Shown here one piece after another: positions 13,122-27,704 of a DNA stretch of 64,000 nucleotides. Numbering within the stretch: the stretch's first letter is position 1; each line of letters begins with the position of its first letter. A program made the position numbers and the translations under genes. A model generated the notes under the pieces. It searched no databases, was not told the DNA's origin, and saw nothing but the letters and a program-made list of their open reading frames with translations. The DNA is from Halictus rubicundus. Taxonomy: Eukaryota; Arthropoda; Insecta; Hymenoptera; Halictidae. The stretch covers positions 1-64,000 of the forward strand of contig NW_027489065.1 in the NCBI RefSeq assembly GCF_050948215.1, given 5' to 3'.

Positions 13122-14649
13122 AATAGGATAGGATAGAGGATAGGATAGACGATAGGATAGGATAGAGCATAGGATAGGATAGAGGATAGGATAGGATAGG
13201 ATACAGGATAGGATAGGATAGAGGATAGGATAGGGGATTTAATAGGATAGAGGATAGGATAGGATAGAGGATAGGATAGGATACATAATAGGATAGGATA
13301 GAGGATAGGATAGGATAGAGGAGAGGATAGGATAGAGGATAGGATAGGATAGGGGATTTGATAGGATAGAGGATAGGATAGGATAGAGGATAGGATAGGA
13401 TAGAGGATAGGATAAGATAGAGGATAGGATAGGATAGAGGATAGGATAGGATAGAGGATAGGATAGGATAGAGGATAGAGGATAGGATAGGACAGAGGAT
13501 AGGGTAGGGGATTTGATAGGATAGAGGATAGGATAGGATAGAGGATAGGATAGGATAGAGGATAGGATAGGATAGAGGATAGGATAGGATACAGGATAGG
13601 ATAGGATAGAGGATAGGATAGGATAGAGGATAGGATAGGATAGAGGATAGGATAGGATAGAGGATAGGATAGGATAGAGGATAGGATAGACGATAGGATA
13701 GGATAGATCATAGGATAGGATAGAGGATAAGATAGAATAGAGGATAGGATAGGATAGAGGATAGGATAGTATAGAGGACAGGATAGGATACAGGATTGGA
13801 TAGGATACAGGAAAGGATAGGATTGAGGATAGGATAGGATAGGATAGAGGATAGGATAGGATAGAGGATAGGATAGACGATAGGATAGGATAGAGGATAG
13901 GATAGGATAGAGGATAGTATAGGATAGGATAGAGGATAGGATAGGATAGAGGATAGGATAGGATAGAGGATAGGATAGGATAGAGGATAGGATAGGATAG
14001 AGGATAGGATAGGACAGAGGATAGGGTAGGGGATTTGATAGGATAGAGGATAGGATAGGATAGAAGATAGGATAGGATAGAGGATAGGATAGGATAGAGG
14101 ATAGGATAGGAAAGAGGATAGGATTGGATAGAGGATAGGATAGGATAGAGGAGAGGATAGGACAGAGGATAGGACAGGGGATTTGATAGGATAGAGGATA
14201 GGATAGGATAGAGGATTGGATAGGATAGAGGATAGATGATAGGATAGGATAGAGGATAGGATAGGGGATTTGATAGGATAGATGATAGGATAGGATAGAG
14301 GAAAGGATAGGATAGAGGATAGGATAGGATAGAGGATAGGATAGAGGATAGGAAAGGATAGAGGATAGGATAGGACAGAGGATAGGATAGGGGATTTGAT
14401 AGGATAGGATAGAAGATAGGATAGACGATAGGATAGGATAGAGCATAGGATAGGATAGAGAATAGGATAGGATAGAGGATAGGATAGGATAGAACGTAGG
14501 ATAGAATAGAGGACAGGATAGGATACAGGATTGGATAGGATACAGGAAAGGATAGGATTGAGGATAGGATAGGATAGAGGATAGGATAGACGATAGGATA
14601 GTATAGAGGATAGGATAGGATAGAGGATAGAGGATAGGATAGAGGATAG

Positions 14650-15612
14650 GATAGAGGATAGGATAGGACAGAGGATAGGGTAGGGGATTTGATAGGATAG
14701 AGGATAGGATAGGATAGAAGATAGGATAGGATAGAGGATAGGATAGGATAGAGGATAGGATAGGATAGAGGATAGGATAGACGATAGGATAGGATAGAGG
14801 ATACGATAGGATAGAGGATAGGATAGGATAGAGGATAGGATAGGACAGAGGATAGGATAGAGGATTTGATAGGATAGAGGATAGGATAGGATAGAGGATT
14901 GGATAGGATTGAGGATAGATGATAGGATAGGATAGAGGATAGGATAGGGGATTTGATAGGATAGAGGATAGGATAGGATAGAGGATAGGATAGGATAGAG
15001 GATAGGATAGAATAGAGGATAGGATAGGATAGAGGATAGGATAGGATAGAGGAATAGGATAGGATAGAGGATAGCATAGACGATAGGATAGGATAGATCA
15101 TAGGATAGGTTAGAGGATAAGATAGAATAGAGGATAGGATAGGATAGAGGATAGGATAGTATAGAGGACAGGATAGGATACAGGATTGGATAGGATACAG
15201 GAAAGGATAGGATTGAGGATAGGATAGGATGGAGGATAGGATAGAATAGAGGATAGGATAGGATAGAGGATAGGATAGGATAGAGGATAGGATAGGATAG
15301 AGGATAGGATAGGATATAGGATAGGATAGGATAGAGGATAGGATAGGATAGAGGAATAGGATGGGATAGAGGATAGGATAGACGATAGGATAGGATAGAG
15401 CATAGGATAGGATGGAGGATAGGGTAGGATAGAGGATAGGATAGGATAGAGGATAGGATAGACGATAGGATAGGATAGAGGATAGGATAGGATAGAGGAT
15501 AGAGGATTGGATAGGATACAGGATAGGATAGGATAGAGGATAGGATAGGGGATTTGATAGGATAGAGGATAGGATATGATAGAGGATAGGATAGGATAGA
15601 GGATAGGATAGA
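14650..15612 (+). repeat. Higher-order duplication D, copy 1 (3,054-bp spacing)
   Basis: The markers AGGGTAGGGG (14677), GAGGATTTG (14860), the AGATCATAGG and GGTTAGAGG pair (about 15104-15113), GAATAGGATGGG and GAGGATTGG (15502) recur 3,054 bases downstream. The copies part at 15612, where this one reads GACGATAGG and the other GAGGATAGCATAGG. Confidence 0.87.
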
Positions 15613-16106
15613 CGATAGGATAGGATAGAGTATTGGATAGGGTAGAGGATAGATGATAGGATAGGATAGAGGATAGGATAGGGGATTTAATAGGATAGAG
15701 GATAGGATAGGATAGAGGATAGGATAGGATACAGGATAGGATAGGATAGAGGATAGGATAGGATAGAGGATAGGATAGGATAGAGGATAGGATAGGATAG
15801 AAGATAGGATAGGATAGAGGATAGGATAGGATAGAGGATAGGATAGGATAGAGGATAGGATAGGATAGAGGATAGGATAGGATAGAGGATAGGATAGGAT
15901 AGAGGATAGGATAGGATATAGGATAGGATAGGATAGAGGATAGGATAGACGATAGGATAGGATAGAGGATAGGATAGGATAGAGGATAGAGGATTGGATA
16001 GGATACAGGATAGGATAGGATAGAGGATAGGATAGGGGATTTGATAGGATAGAGGATAGGATAGGATAGAGGATAGGATAGGATAGAGGATAGGATAGGA
16101 TAGAAG

Positions 16107-16943
16107 ATAGGATAGGATAGAGGATAGGATAGGATAGAGGATAGGATAGGATAGAGGATAGGATAGGATAGAGGATAGGATAGGATGGAGGATAGGATAG
16201 GATAGAGGATAGGATAGGATAGAGGATAGGATAGGATAGAGGATAGGATAGGATAGAGGATAGGATAGGATAGAGGATAGGATAGGATATAGGATAGGAT
16301 AGGATAGAGGATAGGATAGGATAGAGGAATAGGATGGGATAGAGGATAGGATAGACGATAGGATAGGATAGAGCATAGGATAGGATGGAGGATAGGGTAG
16401 GATAGAGGATAGGATAGGATAGAGGATAGGATAGACGATAGGATAGGATAGAGGATAGGATTGGACAGAGAATAGGGTAGTGGATTTGATAGGATAGAGG
16501 ATAGGATAGGATGGAGGATAGGGTAGGATAGAGGATAGGATGGGATAGAAGATGGGATAGGATAGAGGATACGATAGGATAGAGGATAGGATAGGATAGA
16601 GGATAGGATAGGGGATTTGATAGGATAGAGGACAGTATAGGATAGAGTATAGGATAGGATAAGATAAAAGGATAGGATCGAATAGAGGATAGGATAGGAT
16701 AGAGGACAGGAGAGGATACAGGATTGGATAGGATACAGGAAAGGATAGGATTGAGGATAGGATAGACGATAGGATAGGATAGAGGATAGGATACAGGATA
16801 GCATAGGATAGAGGATAGGATAGGACAGAGGATAGCATATGATAGAGGATAGGATAGGATAGAGGATAGGATAGGATAGAGGATAGGATAGGACAGAGGA
16901 TAGGATAGGATAGACGATAGGATAGGATAGAGGATAGGATAGA
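16107..16943 (+). repeat. Higher-order duplication E, copy 1 (2,613-bp spacing)
   Basis: This 837-base stretch matches 18720-19556, including ATGGAGG (16185/18798), GAATAGGATGGG (16327/18940), GGATTGGACAG (16458/19071), AAGATGGGATAGG, the AAGATAAAAGG cassette (about 16661/19274) and ATACAGGATAGCATAGG (about 16791/19404). Its internal part (16436-16724) is repeated again at 17114-17402. Confidence 0.88.
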
Positions 16944-17113
16944 GGATAGCATAGGATAGAGGATAGGATAGGACAGAGGATAGCATAGGATAGAGGATAG
17001 GATAGGACAGAGGATAGGATAGGATAGAGGATAGTATAGGATAGAGGATAGGATAGGATAGAGGATAGGATAGGATAGAGGATAGGGTAGGATAGAGGAT
17101 AAGATAGGATAGA

Positions 17114-17402
17114 GGATAGGATAGGATAGAGGATAGGATTGGACAGAGAATAGGGTAGTGGATTTGATAGGATAGAGGATAGGATAGGATGGAGGATAGG
17201 GTAGGATAGAGGATAGGATGGGATAGAAGATGGGATAGGATAGAGGATACGATAGGATAGAGGATAGGATAGGATAGAGGATAGGATAGGGGATTTGATA
17301 GGATAGAGGATAGTATAGGATAGAGTATAGGATAGGATAAGATAAAAGGATAGGATCGAATAGAGGATAGGATAGGATAGAGGACAGGAGAGGATACAGG
17401 AT
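17114..17402 (+). repeat. 289-bp third copy of the E core (678-bp spacing)
   Basis: This matches 16436-16724 at offset 678, carrying GGATTGGACAG, AAGATGGGATAGG, GATACGATAGG, AAGATAAAAGG and ATCGAATAGAGG in the same order. The match breaks where the first copy has CAGGATTGG and this one CAGGATAGG. Confidence 0.87.
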
Positions 17403-17703
17403 AGGATAGGATAGAGGATAGGATAGGATAGAGGATAGGATAAAATAGAGGAATAGGATGGGATAGAGGATAGGATAGACGATAGGATAGGATAGAGCAT
17501 AGGATAGGATGGAGGATAGGGTAGGATAGAGGATAGGATAGGATAGAGGATAGGATAGACGATAGGATAGGATAGAGGATAGGATAGGATAGAGGATAGA
17601 GGATAGGATAGGATAGAGGATAGAGGATAGGATAGGATAGAGGATAGGATAGGATAGAGGATAGGATAGGATAGAGGATAAGATAGGATAGAGGATAGGA
17701 TAG

Positions 17704-18666
17704 GATAGAGGATAGGATAGGACAGAGGATAGGGTAGGGGATTTGATAGGATAGAGGATAGGATAGGATAGAAGATAGGATAGGATAGAGGATAGGATAG
17801 GATAGAGGATAGGATAGGATAGAGGATAGGATAGACGATAGGATAGGATAGAGGATACGATAGGATAGAGGATAGGATAGGATAGAGGATAGGATAGGAC
17901 AGAGGATAGGATAGAGGATTTGATAGGATAGAGGATAGGATAGGATAGAGGATTGGATAGGATTGAGGATAGATGATATGATAGGATAGAGGATAGGATA
18001 GGGGATTTGATAGGATAGAGGATAGGATAGGATAGAGGATAGGATAGGATAGAGGATAGGATAGAATAGAGGATAGGATAGGATAGAGGATAGGATAGGA
18101 TAGAGGAATAGGATAGGATAGAGGATAGCATAGACGATAGGATAGGATAGATCATAGGATAGGTTAGAGGATAAGATAGAATAGAGGATAGGATAGGATA
18201 GAGGATAGGATAGTATAGAGGACAGGATAGGATACAGGATTGGATAGGATACAGGAAAGGATAGGATTGAGGATAGGATAGGATGGAGGATAGGATAGAA
18301 TAGAGGATAGGATAGGATAGAGGATAGGATAGGATAGAGGATAGGATAGGATAGAGGATAGGATAGGATATAGGATAGGATAGGATAGAGGATAGGATAG
18401 GATAGAGGAATAGGATGGGATAGAGGATAGGATAGACGATAGGATAGGATAGAGCATAGGATAGGATGGAGGATAGGGTAGGATAGAGGATAGGATAGGA
18501 TAGAGGATAGGATAGACGATAGGATAGGATAGAGGATAGGATAGGATAGAGGATAGAGGATTGGATAGGATACAGGATAGGATAGGATAGAGGATAGGAT
18601 AGGGGATTTGATAGGATAGAGGATAGGATATGATAGAGGATAGGATAGGATAGAGGATAGGATAGA
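17704..18666 (+). repeat. Higher-order duplication D, copy 2 (3,054-bp spacing)
   Basis: This is the partner of 14650-15612. It includes the AGATCATAGG/GGTTAGAGG variant pair near 18158-18167, which also marks related blocks near 50.3 kb and 59.86 kb. Confidence 0.87.
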
Positions 18667-18719
18667 GGATAGCATAGGATAGAGGATAGGATAGGACAGA
18701 GGATAGCATATGATAGAGG

Positions 18720-19556
18720 ATAGGATAGGATAGAGGATAGGATAGGATAGAGGATAGGATAGGATAGAGGATAGGATAGGATAGAGGATAGGATAGGATG
18801 GAGGATAGGATAGGATAGAGGATAGGATAGGATAGAGGATAGGATAGGATAGAGGATAGGATAGGATAGAGGATAGGATAGGATAGAGGATAGGATAGGA
18901 TATAGGATAGGATAGGATAGAGGATAGGATAGGATAGAGGAATAGGATGGGATAGAGGATAGGATAGACGATAGGATAGGATAGAGCATAGGATAGGATG
19001 GAGGATAGGGTAGGATAGAGGATAGGATAGGATAGAGGATAGGATAGACGATAGGATAGGATAGAGGATAGGATTGGACAGAGAATAGGGTAGTGGATTT
19101 GATAGGATAGAGGATAGGATAGGATGGAGGATAGGGTAGGATAGAGGATAGGATGGGATAGAAGATGGGATAGGATAGAGGATACGATAGGATAGAGGAT
19201 AGGATAGGATAGAGGATAGGATAGGGGATTTGATAGGATAGAGGATAGTATAGGATAGAGTATAGGATAGGATAAGATAAAAGGATAGGATCGAATAGAG
19301 GATAGGATAGGATAGAGGACAGGAGAGGATACAGGATTGGATAGGATACAGGAAAGGATAGGATTGAGGATAGGATAGACGATAGGATAGGATAGAGGAT
19401 AGGATACAGGATAGCATAGGATAGAGGATAGGATAGGACAGAGGATAGCATATGATAGAGGATAGGATAGGATAGAGGATAGGATAGGATAGAGGATAGG
19501 ATAGGACAGAGGATAGGATAGGATAGACGATAGGATAGGATAGAGGATAGGATAGA
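18720..19556 (+). repeat. Higher-order duplication E, copy 2 (2,613-bp spacing)
   Basis: This is the partner of 16107-16943. It directly follows duplication D copy 2, whereas copy 1 of E lies about 500 bases after copy 1 of D, so D and E have not been duplicated as one block at a single offset. Confidence 0.88.
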
Positions 19557-20665
19557 CGATAGGATAGGATAGAGGATAGGATAGGATAGAGGATAGAGGA
19601 TAGGATAGGATAGAGGATAGAGGATAGGATAGGATAGAGGATAGGATAGGATAGAGGATAGGATAGGATAGAGGATAAGATAGGATAGAGGATAGGATAG
19701 GATAGAGGATAGGATTGGACAGAGAATAGGGTAGTGGATTTGATAGGATAGAGGATAGGATAGGATAGAAGATAGGATAGGATAGAGGATAGGATAGGAT
19801 ATAGGATAGGATAGGATAGAGGACAGGATAGGATACAGGATTGGATAGGATACAGGAAAGGATAGGATTGAGGATAGGATAGGATGGAGGATAGGATAGG
19901 ATAGAGGATAGGATAGGATACAGGATAGGATAGACGATAGGATAGGATAGAGGATTGGATAGGATAGAGGATAGATGATATGATAGGATAGAGGATAGAG
20001 GATAGGATAGGGGATTTGATAGGATAGAGGATAGGATAGGATAGAAGATAGGATAGGATAGAGGATAGGATAGGATAGAGGATAGGATAGGATAGAGGAT
20101 AGGATAGGATAGAGGACAGGATAGGATACAGGATTGGATAGGATAGAGGATAGGATTGGACAGAGAATAGGGTAGGGGATTTGATAGGATAGAGGATAGG
20201 ATAGGATAGAGGATAGGATAGGATAGAGGATAGGATAGGATATAGGATAGGATAGGATAGAGGATAGGATAGGATAGAGGAATAGGATGGGATACAGGAT
20301 AGGATAGACGATAGGATAGGATAGAGCATAGGATAGGATGGAGGATAGGATAGGATAGAGGATAGGATAGGATAGAGGATAGGATAGACGATAGGATAGG
20401 ATAGAGGATAGGATAGGATAGAGGATAGAGGATAGGATAGGATAGAGGATAGAGGATAGGATAGGGTAGAGGATAGGATAGGATAGAGGATAGGATAGGA
20501 TAGAGGATAGGATAGGATAGAGGATAGGATAGACGATAGGATAGGATAGAGTATTGGATAGGGTAGAGGATAGATGATAGGATAGGATAGAGGATAGGAT
20601 AGGGGATTTGATAGGATAGAGGATAGGATAGGATAGAGGATAGGATAGGATACAGGATAGGATAG

Positions 20666-21077
20666 GATAGAGGATAGGATAGGATAGAGGATAGGATAGG
20701 ATAGAGGATAGGATAGGATAGAGGATAGGATAGGATAGAGGATAGGATAGGATATAGGATAGGATAGGATAGAGGATAGGATAGGATAGAGGAATAGGAT
20801 AGGATAGAGGATAGGATAGACGATAGGATAGGATAGAGCATAGGATAGGATAGAGGATGGGATAGGATAGAGGACAGGATAGGATACAGGATTGGATAGG
20901 ATACAGGAAAGGATAGGATTGAGGATAGGATAGGATGGAGGATAGGATAGGATAGAGGATAGGATAGGATAGAGGATAGGATAGACGATAGGATAGGATA
21001 GCGGATAGGATAGGATAGAGGATAGAGGATAGGATAGGATAGAGGATAGAGGATAGGATAGGATAGAGGATAGGATA
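20666..21077 (+). repeat. Higher-order duplication F, copy 1 (2,128-bp spacing)
   Basis: A 412-base stretch with ATATAGG, GAATAGG (20792), GAGGATGGG (20853), CAGGATTGG, CAGGAAAGG and AGCGGATAGG (21000) matches 22794-23205. The copies diverge where one reads ATAGACGATAGG and the other ATACGATAGAGG. Confidence 0.85.
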
Positions 21078-22793
21078 GACGATAGGATAGGATAGAGGAT
21101 AGGATAGAGGATAGCATAGGATAGAGGATAGGATAGGACAGAGGATAGCATAGGATAGAGGATAGGATAGGACAGAGGATAGGATAGGATAGAGGATAGG
21201 ATAGGATAGAGGATAGGATAGGATACAGGATAGGATAGGATGGAGGATAGGATAGGATAGAGGATAGGATAGAGGATAGCATAGGATAGAGGATAGGATA
21301 GGACAGAGGATAGCATATGATAGAGGATAGGATAGGATAGAGGATAGGATAGGATAGAGGATAGGATAGGATAGAGGATAGGATAGGATAGAGGATAGGA
21401 TAGGATAGAGGATAGGATAGGATAGAGGATAGGATAGGATATAGGATAGGATAGGATAGAGGATAGGATAGGATACAGGATAGGATAGGATGGAGGATAG
21501 GATAGGATAGAGGATAGGATAGGATAGAGGATAGGATAGAGGATTGGATAGGATACAGGATAGGATAGGATAGAGGATAGGATAGGGGATTTGATAGGAT
21601 AGAGGATAGGATATGATAGAGGATAGGATAGGATAGAGGATAGGATAGAGGATAGCATAGGATAGAGGATAGGATAGGACAGAGGATAGCATATGATAGA
21701 GGATAGGATAGGATAGAGGATAGGATAGGATAGAGGATAGGATAGGATAGAGGATAGGATAGGATAGAGGATAGGATAGGATGGAGGATAGGATAGGATA
21801 GAGGATAGGATAGGATAGAGGATAGGATAGGATAGAGGATAGGATAGGATAGAGGATAGGATACTATAGAGGATAGGATAGGATATAGGATAGGATAGGA
21901 TAGAGGATAGGATAGGATAGAGGAATAGGATGGGATAGAGGATAGGATAGACGATAGGATAGGATAGAGCATAGGATAGGATGGAGGATAGGGTAGGATA
22001 GAGGATAGGATAGACGATAGGATAGGATAGAGGATAGGATAGGATAGAGGATAGGATAGGATAGAGGATAGGATAGGATAGAGGATAGGATAGGATAGAG
22101 GATAGGATAGGATGGAGGATAGGATAGGATAGAGGATAGGATAGGATAGAGGATAGGATAGGATAGAGGATAGGATAGGATACAGGATAGGATAGGATGG
22201 AGGATAGGATAGGATAGAGGATAGGATAGAGGATAGCATAGGATAGAGGATAGGATAGGACAGAGGATAGCATATGATAGAGGATAGGATAGGATAGAGG
22301 ATAGGATAGGATAGAGGATAGGATAGGATAGAGGATAGGATAGGATAGAGGATAGGATAGGATAGAGGATAGGATAGGATAGAGTATAGGATAGGATAAG
22401 ATAAAAGGATAGGATCGAATAGAGGATAGGATAGGATAGAGGACAGGAGAGGATACAGGATTGGATAGGATACAGGAAAGGATAGGATTGAGGATAGGAT
22501 AGGATGGAGGATAGGATAGGATAGAGGATAGGATAGGATAGAGGATAGGATAGACGATAGGATAGGATAGAGGATAGGATAGAGGATAGCATAGGATAGA
22601 GGATAGGATAGGACAGAGGATAGCATAGGATAGAGGATAGGATAGGACAGAGGATAGGATAGGATAGAGGATAGGATAGGATAGAGGATAGGATAGGATA
22701 CAGGATAGGATAGGATGGAGGATAGGATAGGATAGAGGATAGGATAGAGGATAGCATAGGATAGAGGATAGGATAGGACAGAGGATAGCATAT

Positions 22794-23205
22794 GATAGAG
22801 GATAGGATAGGATAGAGGATAGGATAGGATAGAGGATAGGATAGGATAGAGGATAGGATAGGATAGAGGATAGGATAGGATATAGGATAGGATAGGATAG
22901 AGGATAGGATAGGATAGAGGAATAGGATAGGATAGAGGATAGGATAGACGATAGGATAGGATAGAGCATAGGATAGGATAGAGGATGGGATAGGATAGAG
23001 GACAGGATAGGATACAGGATTGGATAGGATACAGGAAAGGATAGGATTGAGGATAGGATAGGATGGAGGATAGGATAGGATAGAGGATAGGATAGGATAG
23101 AGGATAGGATAGACGATAGGATAGGATAGCGGATAGGATAGGATAGAGGATAGAGGATAGGATAGGATAGAGGATAGAGGATAGGATAGGATAGAGGATA
23201 GGATA
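22794..23205 (+). repeat. Higher-order duplication F, copy 2 (2,128-bp spacing)
   Basis: This is the partner of 20666-21077. The same GAGGATGGG ... AGCGGATAGG variant order also appears near 40.66-40.81, 42.69-42.84 and 51.2-51.4 kb, so this block belongs to a dispersed subfamily. Confidence 0.85.
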
Positions 23206-25174
23206 CGATAGAGGATAGGATAGGATAGAGGATAGGATAGGACAGAGGATAGGGTTGGGGATTTGATAGGATAGAGGATAGGATAGGATAGAAGATGGGA
23301 TAGGATAGAGGATACGATAGGATAGAGGATAGGATAGGATAGAGGATAGGATAGGGGATTTGATAGGATAGAGGATAGGATAGGATAGAGTATAGGATAG
23401 GATAAGATAAAAGGATAGGATCGAATAGAGGATAGGATAGGATAGAGGACAGGAGAGGATACAGGATTGGATAGGATACAGGAAAGGATAGGATTGAGGA
23501 TAGGATAGGATGGAGGATAGGATAGGATGGAGGATAGGATAGGATAGAGGATAGGATAGACGATAGGATAGGATAGAGGATAGGATAGAGGATAGCATAG
23601 GATAGAGGATAGGATAGGACAGAGGATAGCATAGGATAGAGGATAGGATAGGACAGAGGATAGGATAGGATAGAGGATAGGATAGGATAGAGGATAGGAT
23701 AGGATACAGGATAGGATAGGATGGAGGATAGGATAGGATAGAGGATAGGATAGAGGATAGCATAGGATAGAGGATAGGATAGGACAGAGGATAGCATATG
23801 ATAGAGGATAGGATAGGATAGAGGATAGGATAGGATAGAGGATAGGATAGGATAGAGGATAGGATAGGATAGAGGATAGAATAGGATAGAGGATAGGATA
23901 GGATAGAGGATAGGATAGGATATAGGATAGGATAGGATAGAGGATAGGATAGGATACAGGATAGGATAGGATGGAGGATAGGATAGGATAGAGGATAGGA
24001 TAGGATAGAGGATAGGATAGAGGATTGGATAGGATACAGGATAGGATAGGATAGAGGATAGGATAGGGGATTTGATAGGATAGAGGATAGGATATGATAG
24101 AGGATAGGATAGGATAGAGGATAGGATAGAGGATAGCATAGGATAGAGGATAGGATAGGACAGAGGATAGCATATGATAGAGGATAGGATAGGATAGAGG
24201 ATAGGATAGGATAGAGGATAGGATAGGATAGAGGATAGGATAGGATAGAGGATAGGATAGGATAGAGGATAGGATAGGATGGAGGATAGGATAGGATAGA
24301 GGATAGGATAGGATAGAGGATAGGATAGGATAGAGGATAGGATAGGATAGAGGATAGGATAGGATAGAGGATAGGATAGGATATAGGATAGGATAGGATA
24401 GCGGATAGGATAGGATAGAGGAATAGGATGGGATAGAGGATAGGATAGACGATAGGATAGGATAGAGCATAGGATAGGATGGAGGATAGGGTAGGATAGA
24501 GGATAGGATAGACGATAGGATAGGATAGAGGATAGGATAGGATAGAGGATAGGATAGGATAGAGGATAGGATAGGATAGAGGATAGGATAGGATAGAGGA
24601 TAGGATAGGATGGAGGATAGGATAGGATAGAGGATAGGATAGGATAGAGGATAGGATAGGATAGAGGATAGGATAGGATACAGGATAGGATAGGATGGAG
24701 GATAGGATAGGATAGAGGATAGGATAGAGGATAGCATAGGATAGAGGATAGGATAGGACAGAGGATAGCATATGATAGAGGATAGGATAGGATAGAGGAT
24801 AGGATAGGATAGAGGATAGGATAGGATAGAGGATAGGATAGGATAGAGGATAGGATAGGATAGAGGATAGGATAGGATAGAGGATAGGATAGGATAGAGT
24901 ATAGGATAGGATAAGATAAAAGGATAGGATCGAATAGAGGATAGGATAGGATAGAGGACAGGAGAGGATACAGGATTGGATAGGATACAGGAAAGGATAG
25001 GATTGAGGATAGGATAGGATGGAGGATAGGATAGGATAGAGGATAGGATAGGATAGAGGATAGGATAGACGATAGGATAGGATAGAGGATAGGATAGAGG
25101 ATAGCATAGGATAGAGGATAGGATAGGACAGAGGATAGCATAGGATAGAGGATAGGATAGGACAGAGGATAGGA

Positions 25175-27704
25175 TAGGATAGAGGATAGGATAGGATAGA
25201 GGATAGGATAGGATACAGGATAGGATAGGATGGAGGATAGGATAGGATAGAGGATAGGATAGAGGATAGCATAGGATAGAGGATAGGATAGGACAGAGGA
25301 TAGCATATGATAGAGGATAGGATAGGATAGGGGATAGGATAGGATAGAGGATAGGATAGGATAGAGGATAGGATAGGATAGAGGATAGGATAGGATAGAG
25401 GATAGGATAGGATAGAGGATAGGATAGGATATAGGATAGGATAGGATAGAGGATAGGATAGGATAGAGGAATAGGATGGGATAGAGGATAGGATAGACGA
25501 TAGGATAGGATAGAGCATAGGATAGGATGGAGGATAGGGTAGGATAGAGGATAGGATAGGATAGAGGATAGGGTAGACGATAGGATAGGATAGAGGATAG
25601 GATAGGATAGAGGATAGAGGATAGGATAGGATAGAGGATAGAGGATAGGATAGGATAGAGGATAGGATAGGATAGAGGATAGGATAGGATAGAGGATAAG
25701 ATAGGATAGAGGATAGGATAGGATAGAGGATAGGATAGGATACAGGATAGGATAGGATGGAGGATAGGATAGGATAGAGGATAGGATAGGATAGAGGATA
25801 GGATAGAGGATTGGATAGGATACAGGATAGGATAGGATAGAGGATAGGATAGGGGATTTGATAGGATAGAGGATAGGATATGATAGAGGATAGGATAGGA
25901 TAGAGGATAGGATAGAGGATAGCATAGGATAGAGGATAGCATAGGATAGAGGATAGGATAGGACAGAGGATAGCATATGATAGAGGATAGGATAGGATAG
26001 AGGATAGGATAGGATAGAGGATAGGATAGGATAGATGATAGGATAGGATAGAGGATAGGATAGGATGGAGGATAGGATAGGATAGAGGATAGGATAGGAT
26101 AGAGGATAGGATAGGATAGAGGATAGGATAGGATAGAGGATAGGTTAGGATAGAGGATAGGATAGGATATAGGATAGGATAGGATAGAGGATAGGATAGG
26201 ATAGAGGAATAGGATGGGATAGAGGATAGGATAGACGATAGGATAGGATAGAGCATAGGATAGGATGGAGGATAGGGTAGGATAGAGGATAGGATAGGAT
26301 AGAGGATAGGATAGACGATAGGATAGGATAGAGGATAGGATAGGATAGAGGATAGGATAGGATAGAGGATAGGATAGGATGGAGGATAGGATAGGATAGA
26401 GGATAGGATATGATAGAGGATAGGATAGGATAGAGGATAGGATAGGATAGAGGATAGGATAGGATAGAGGATAGGATAGGATGGAGGATAGGATAGGATA
26501 GAGGATAGGATAGGATAGAGGATAGGATAGGATAGAGGATAGGATAGGATACAGGATAGGATAGGATGGAGGATAGGATAGGATAGAGGATAGGATAGAG
26601 GATAGCATAGGATAGAGGATAGGATAGGATAGAGGATAGGATAGGATATAGGATAGGATAGGATAGAGGATAGGATAGGATAGAGGAATAGGATGGGATA
26701 CAGGATAGGATAGACGATAGGATAGGATAGAGCATAGGATAGGATGGAGGATCGGATAGGATAGAGGATAGGATAGGATAGAGGATAGGATAGACGATAG
26801 GATAGGATAGAGGATAGGATAGGATAGAGGATAGAGGATAGGATAGGATAGAGGATAGAGGATAGGATAGGGTAGAGGATAGGATAGGATAGAGGATAGG
26901 ATAGGATAGAGGATAGGATAGGATAGAGGATAGGATTGGACAGAGAATAGGGTAGGGGATTTGATAGGATAGAGGATAGGATAGGATAGAAGATAGGATT
27001 GGATAGAGGATAGGATAGGATAGAGGATAGGATAGGATAGAGGACAGGATAGGATACAGGATTGGATAGGATACAGGAAAGGATAGGATTGGGGATAGGA
27101 TAGGATGGACGATAGGATAGGATAGAGGATAGGATAGGATAGAGGATAGGATAGGATACAGGATAGGATAGGATAGGATAGAGGATAGGATAGGGGATTT
27201 GATAGGATAGAGGATAGGATAGGATAGAGGATAGGATAGGATACAGGATAGGATAGGATAGAGGATAGGATAGGATAGAGGATAGGATAGGATATAGGAT
27301 AGGATAGGATAGAGGATAGGATAGGATAGAGGAATAGGATAGGATAGAGGATAGGATAGACGATAGGATGGGATAGAGCATAGGATAGGATAGAGGATAG
27401 GATAGGATAGAAGATAGGATAGGATAGAGGATAGGATAGGATAGAGGATAGGAAAGGATAGAGGATAGGATAGGATAGAGGATAGGATAGGATAGAGGAT
27501 AGGATAGGATATAGGATAGGATAGGATAGAGGATAGGATAGGATAGAGGATAGGATAGGATAGAGGAATAGGATGGGATAGAGGATAGGATAGACGATAG
27601 GATAGGATAGAGCATAGGATAGGATGGAGGATAGGGTAGGATAGAGGATAGGATAGGATAGAGGATAGGATAGGATAGAGGATAGGATAGGATAGAGGAT
27701 AAGA
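25175..27704 (+). repeat. 2,530-bp higher-order unit G, copy 1
   Basis: Markers recur exactly 2,530 bases downstream throughout: the doubled AGCATAGG before AGCATATGATAGG (25920-25980), AGATGATAGG (26033), GGTTAGG (26144), ATCGGATAGG (26751), the GACAGAGAATAGGG motif (26939) and ATGGGATAGAGCATAGG. Differences noted are GGGTAGACG (25571) and TAGGGGATAGG (25329) in this copy only. The match spans about 5.1 kb in total, so this is a direct tandem pair. Confidence 0.93.

Noticed and set aside
25960..25985. AGCATATGATAGG (CATATG palindrome) as a protein-binding site or origin element
   Set aside because: The six-base palindrome arises from two substitutions in a monomer and is spread by block duplication; nothing around it supports a specific function such as a CENP-B-like box.
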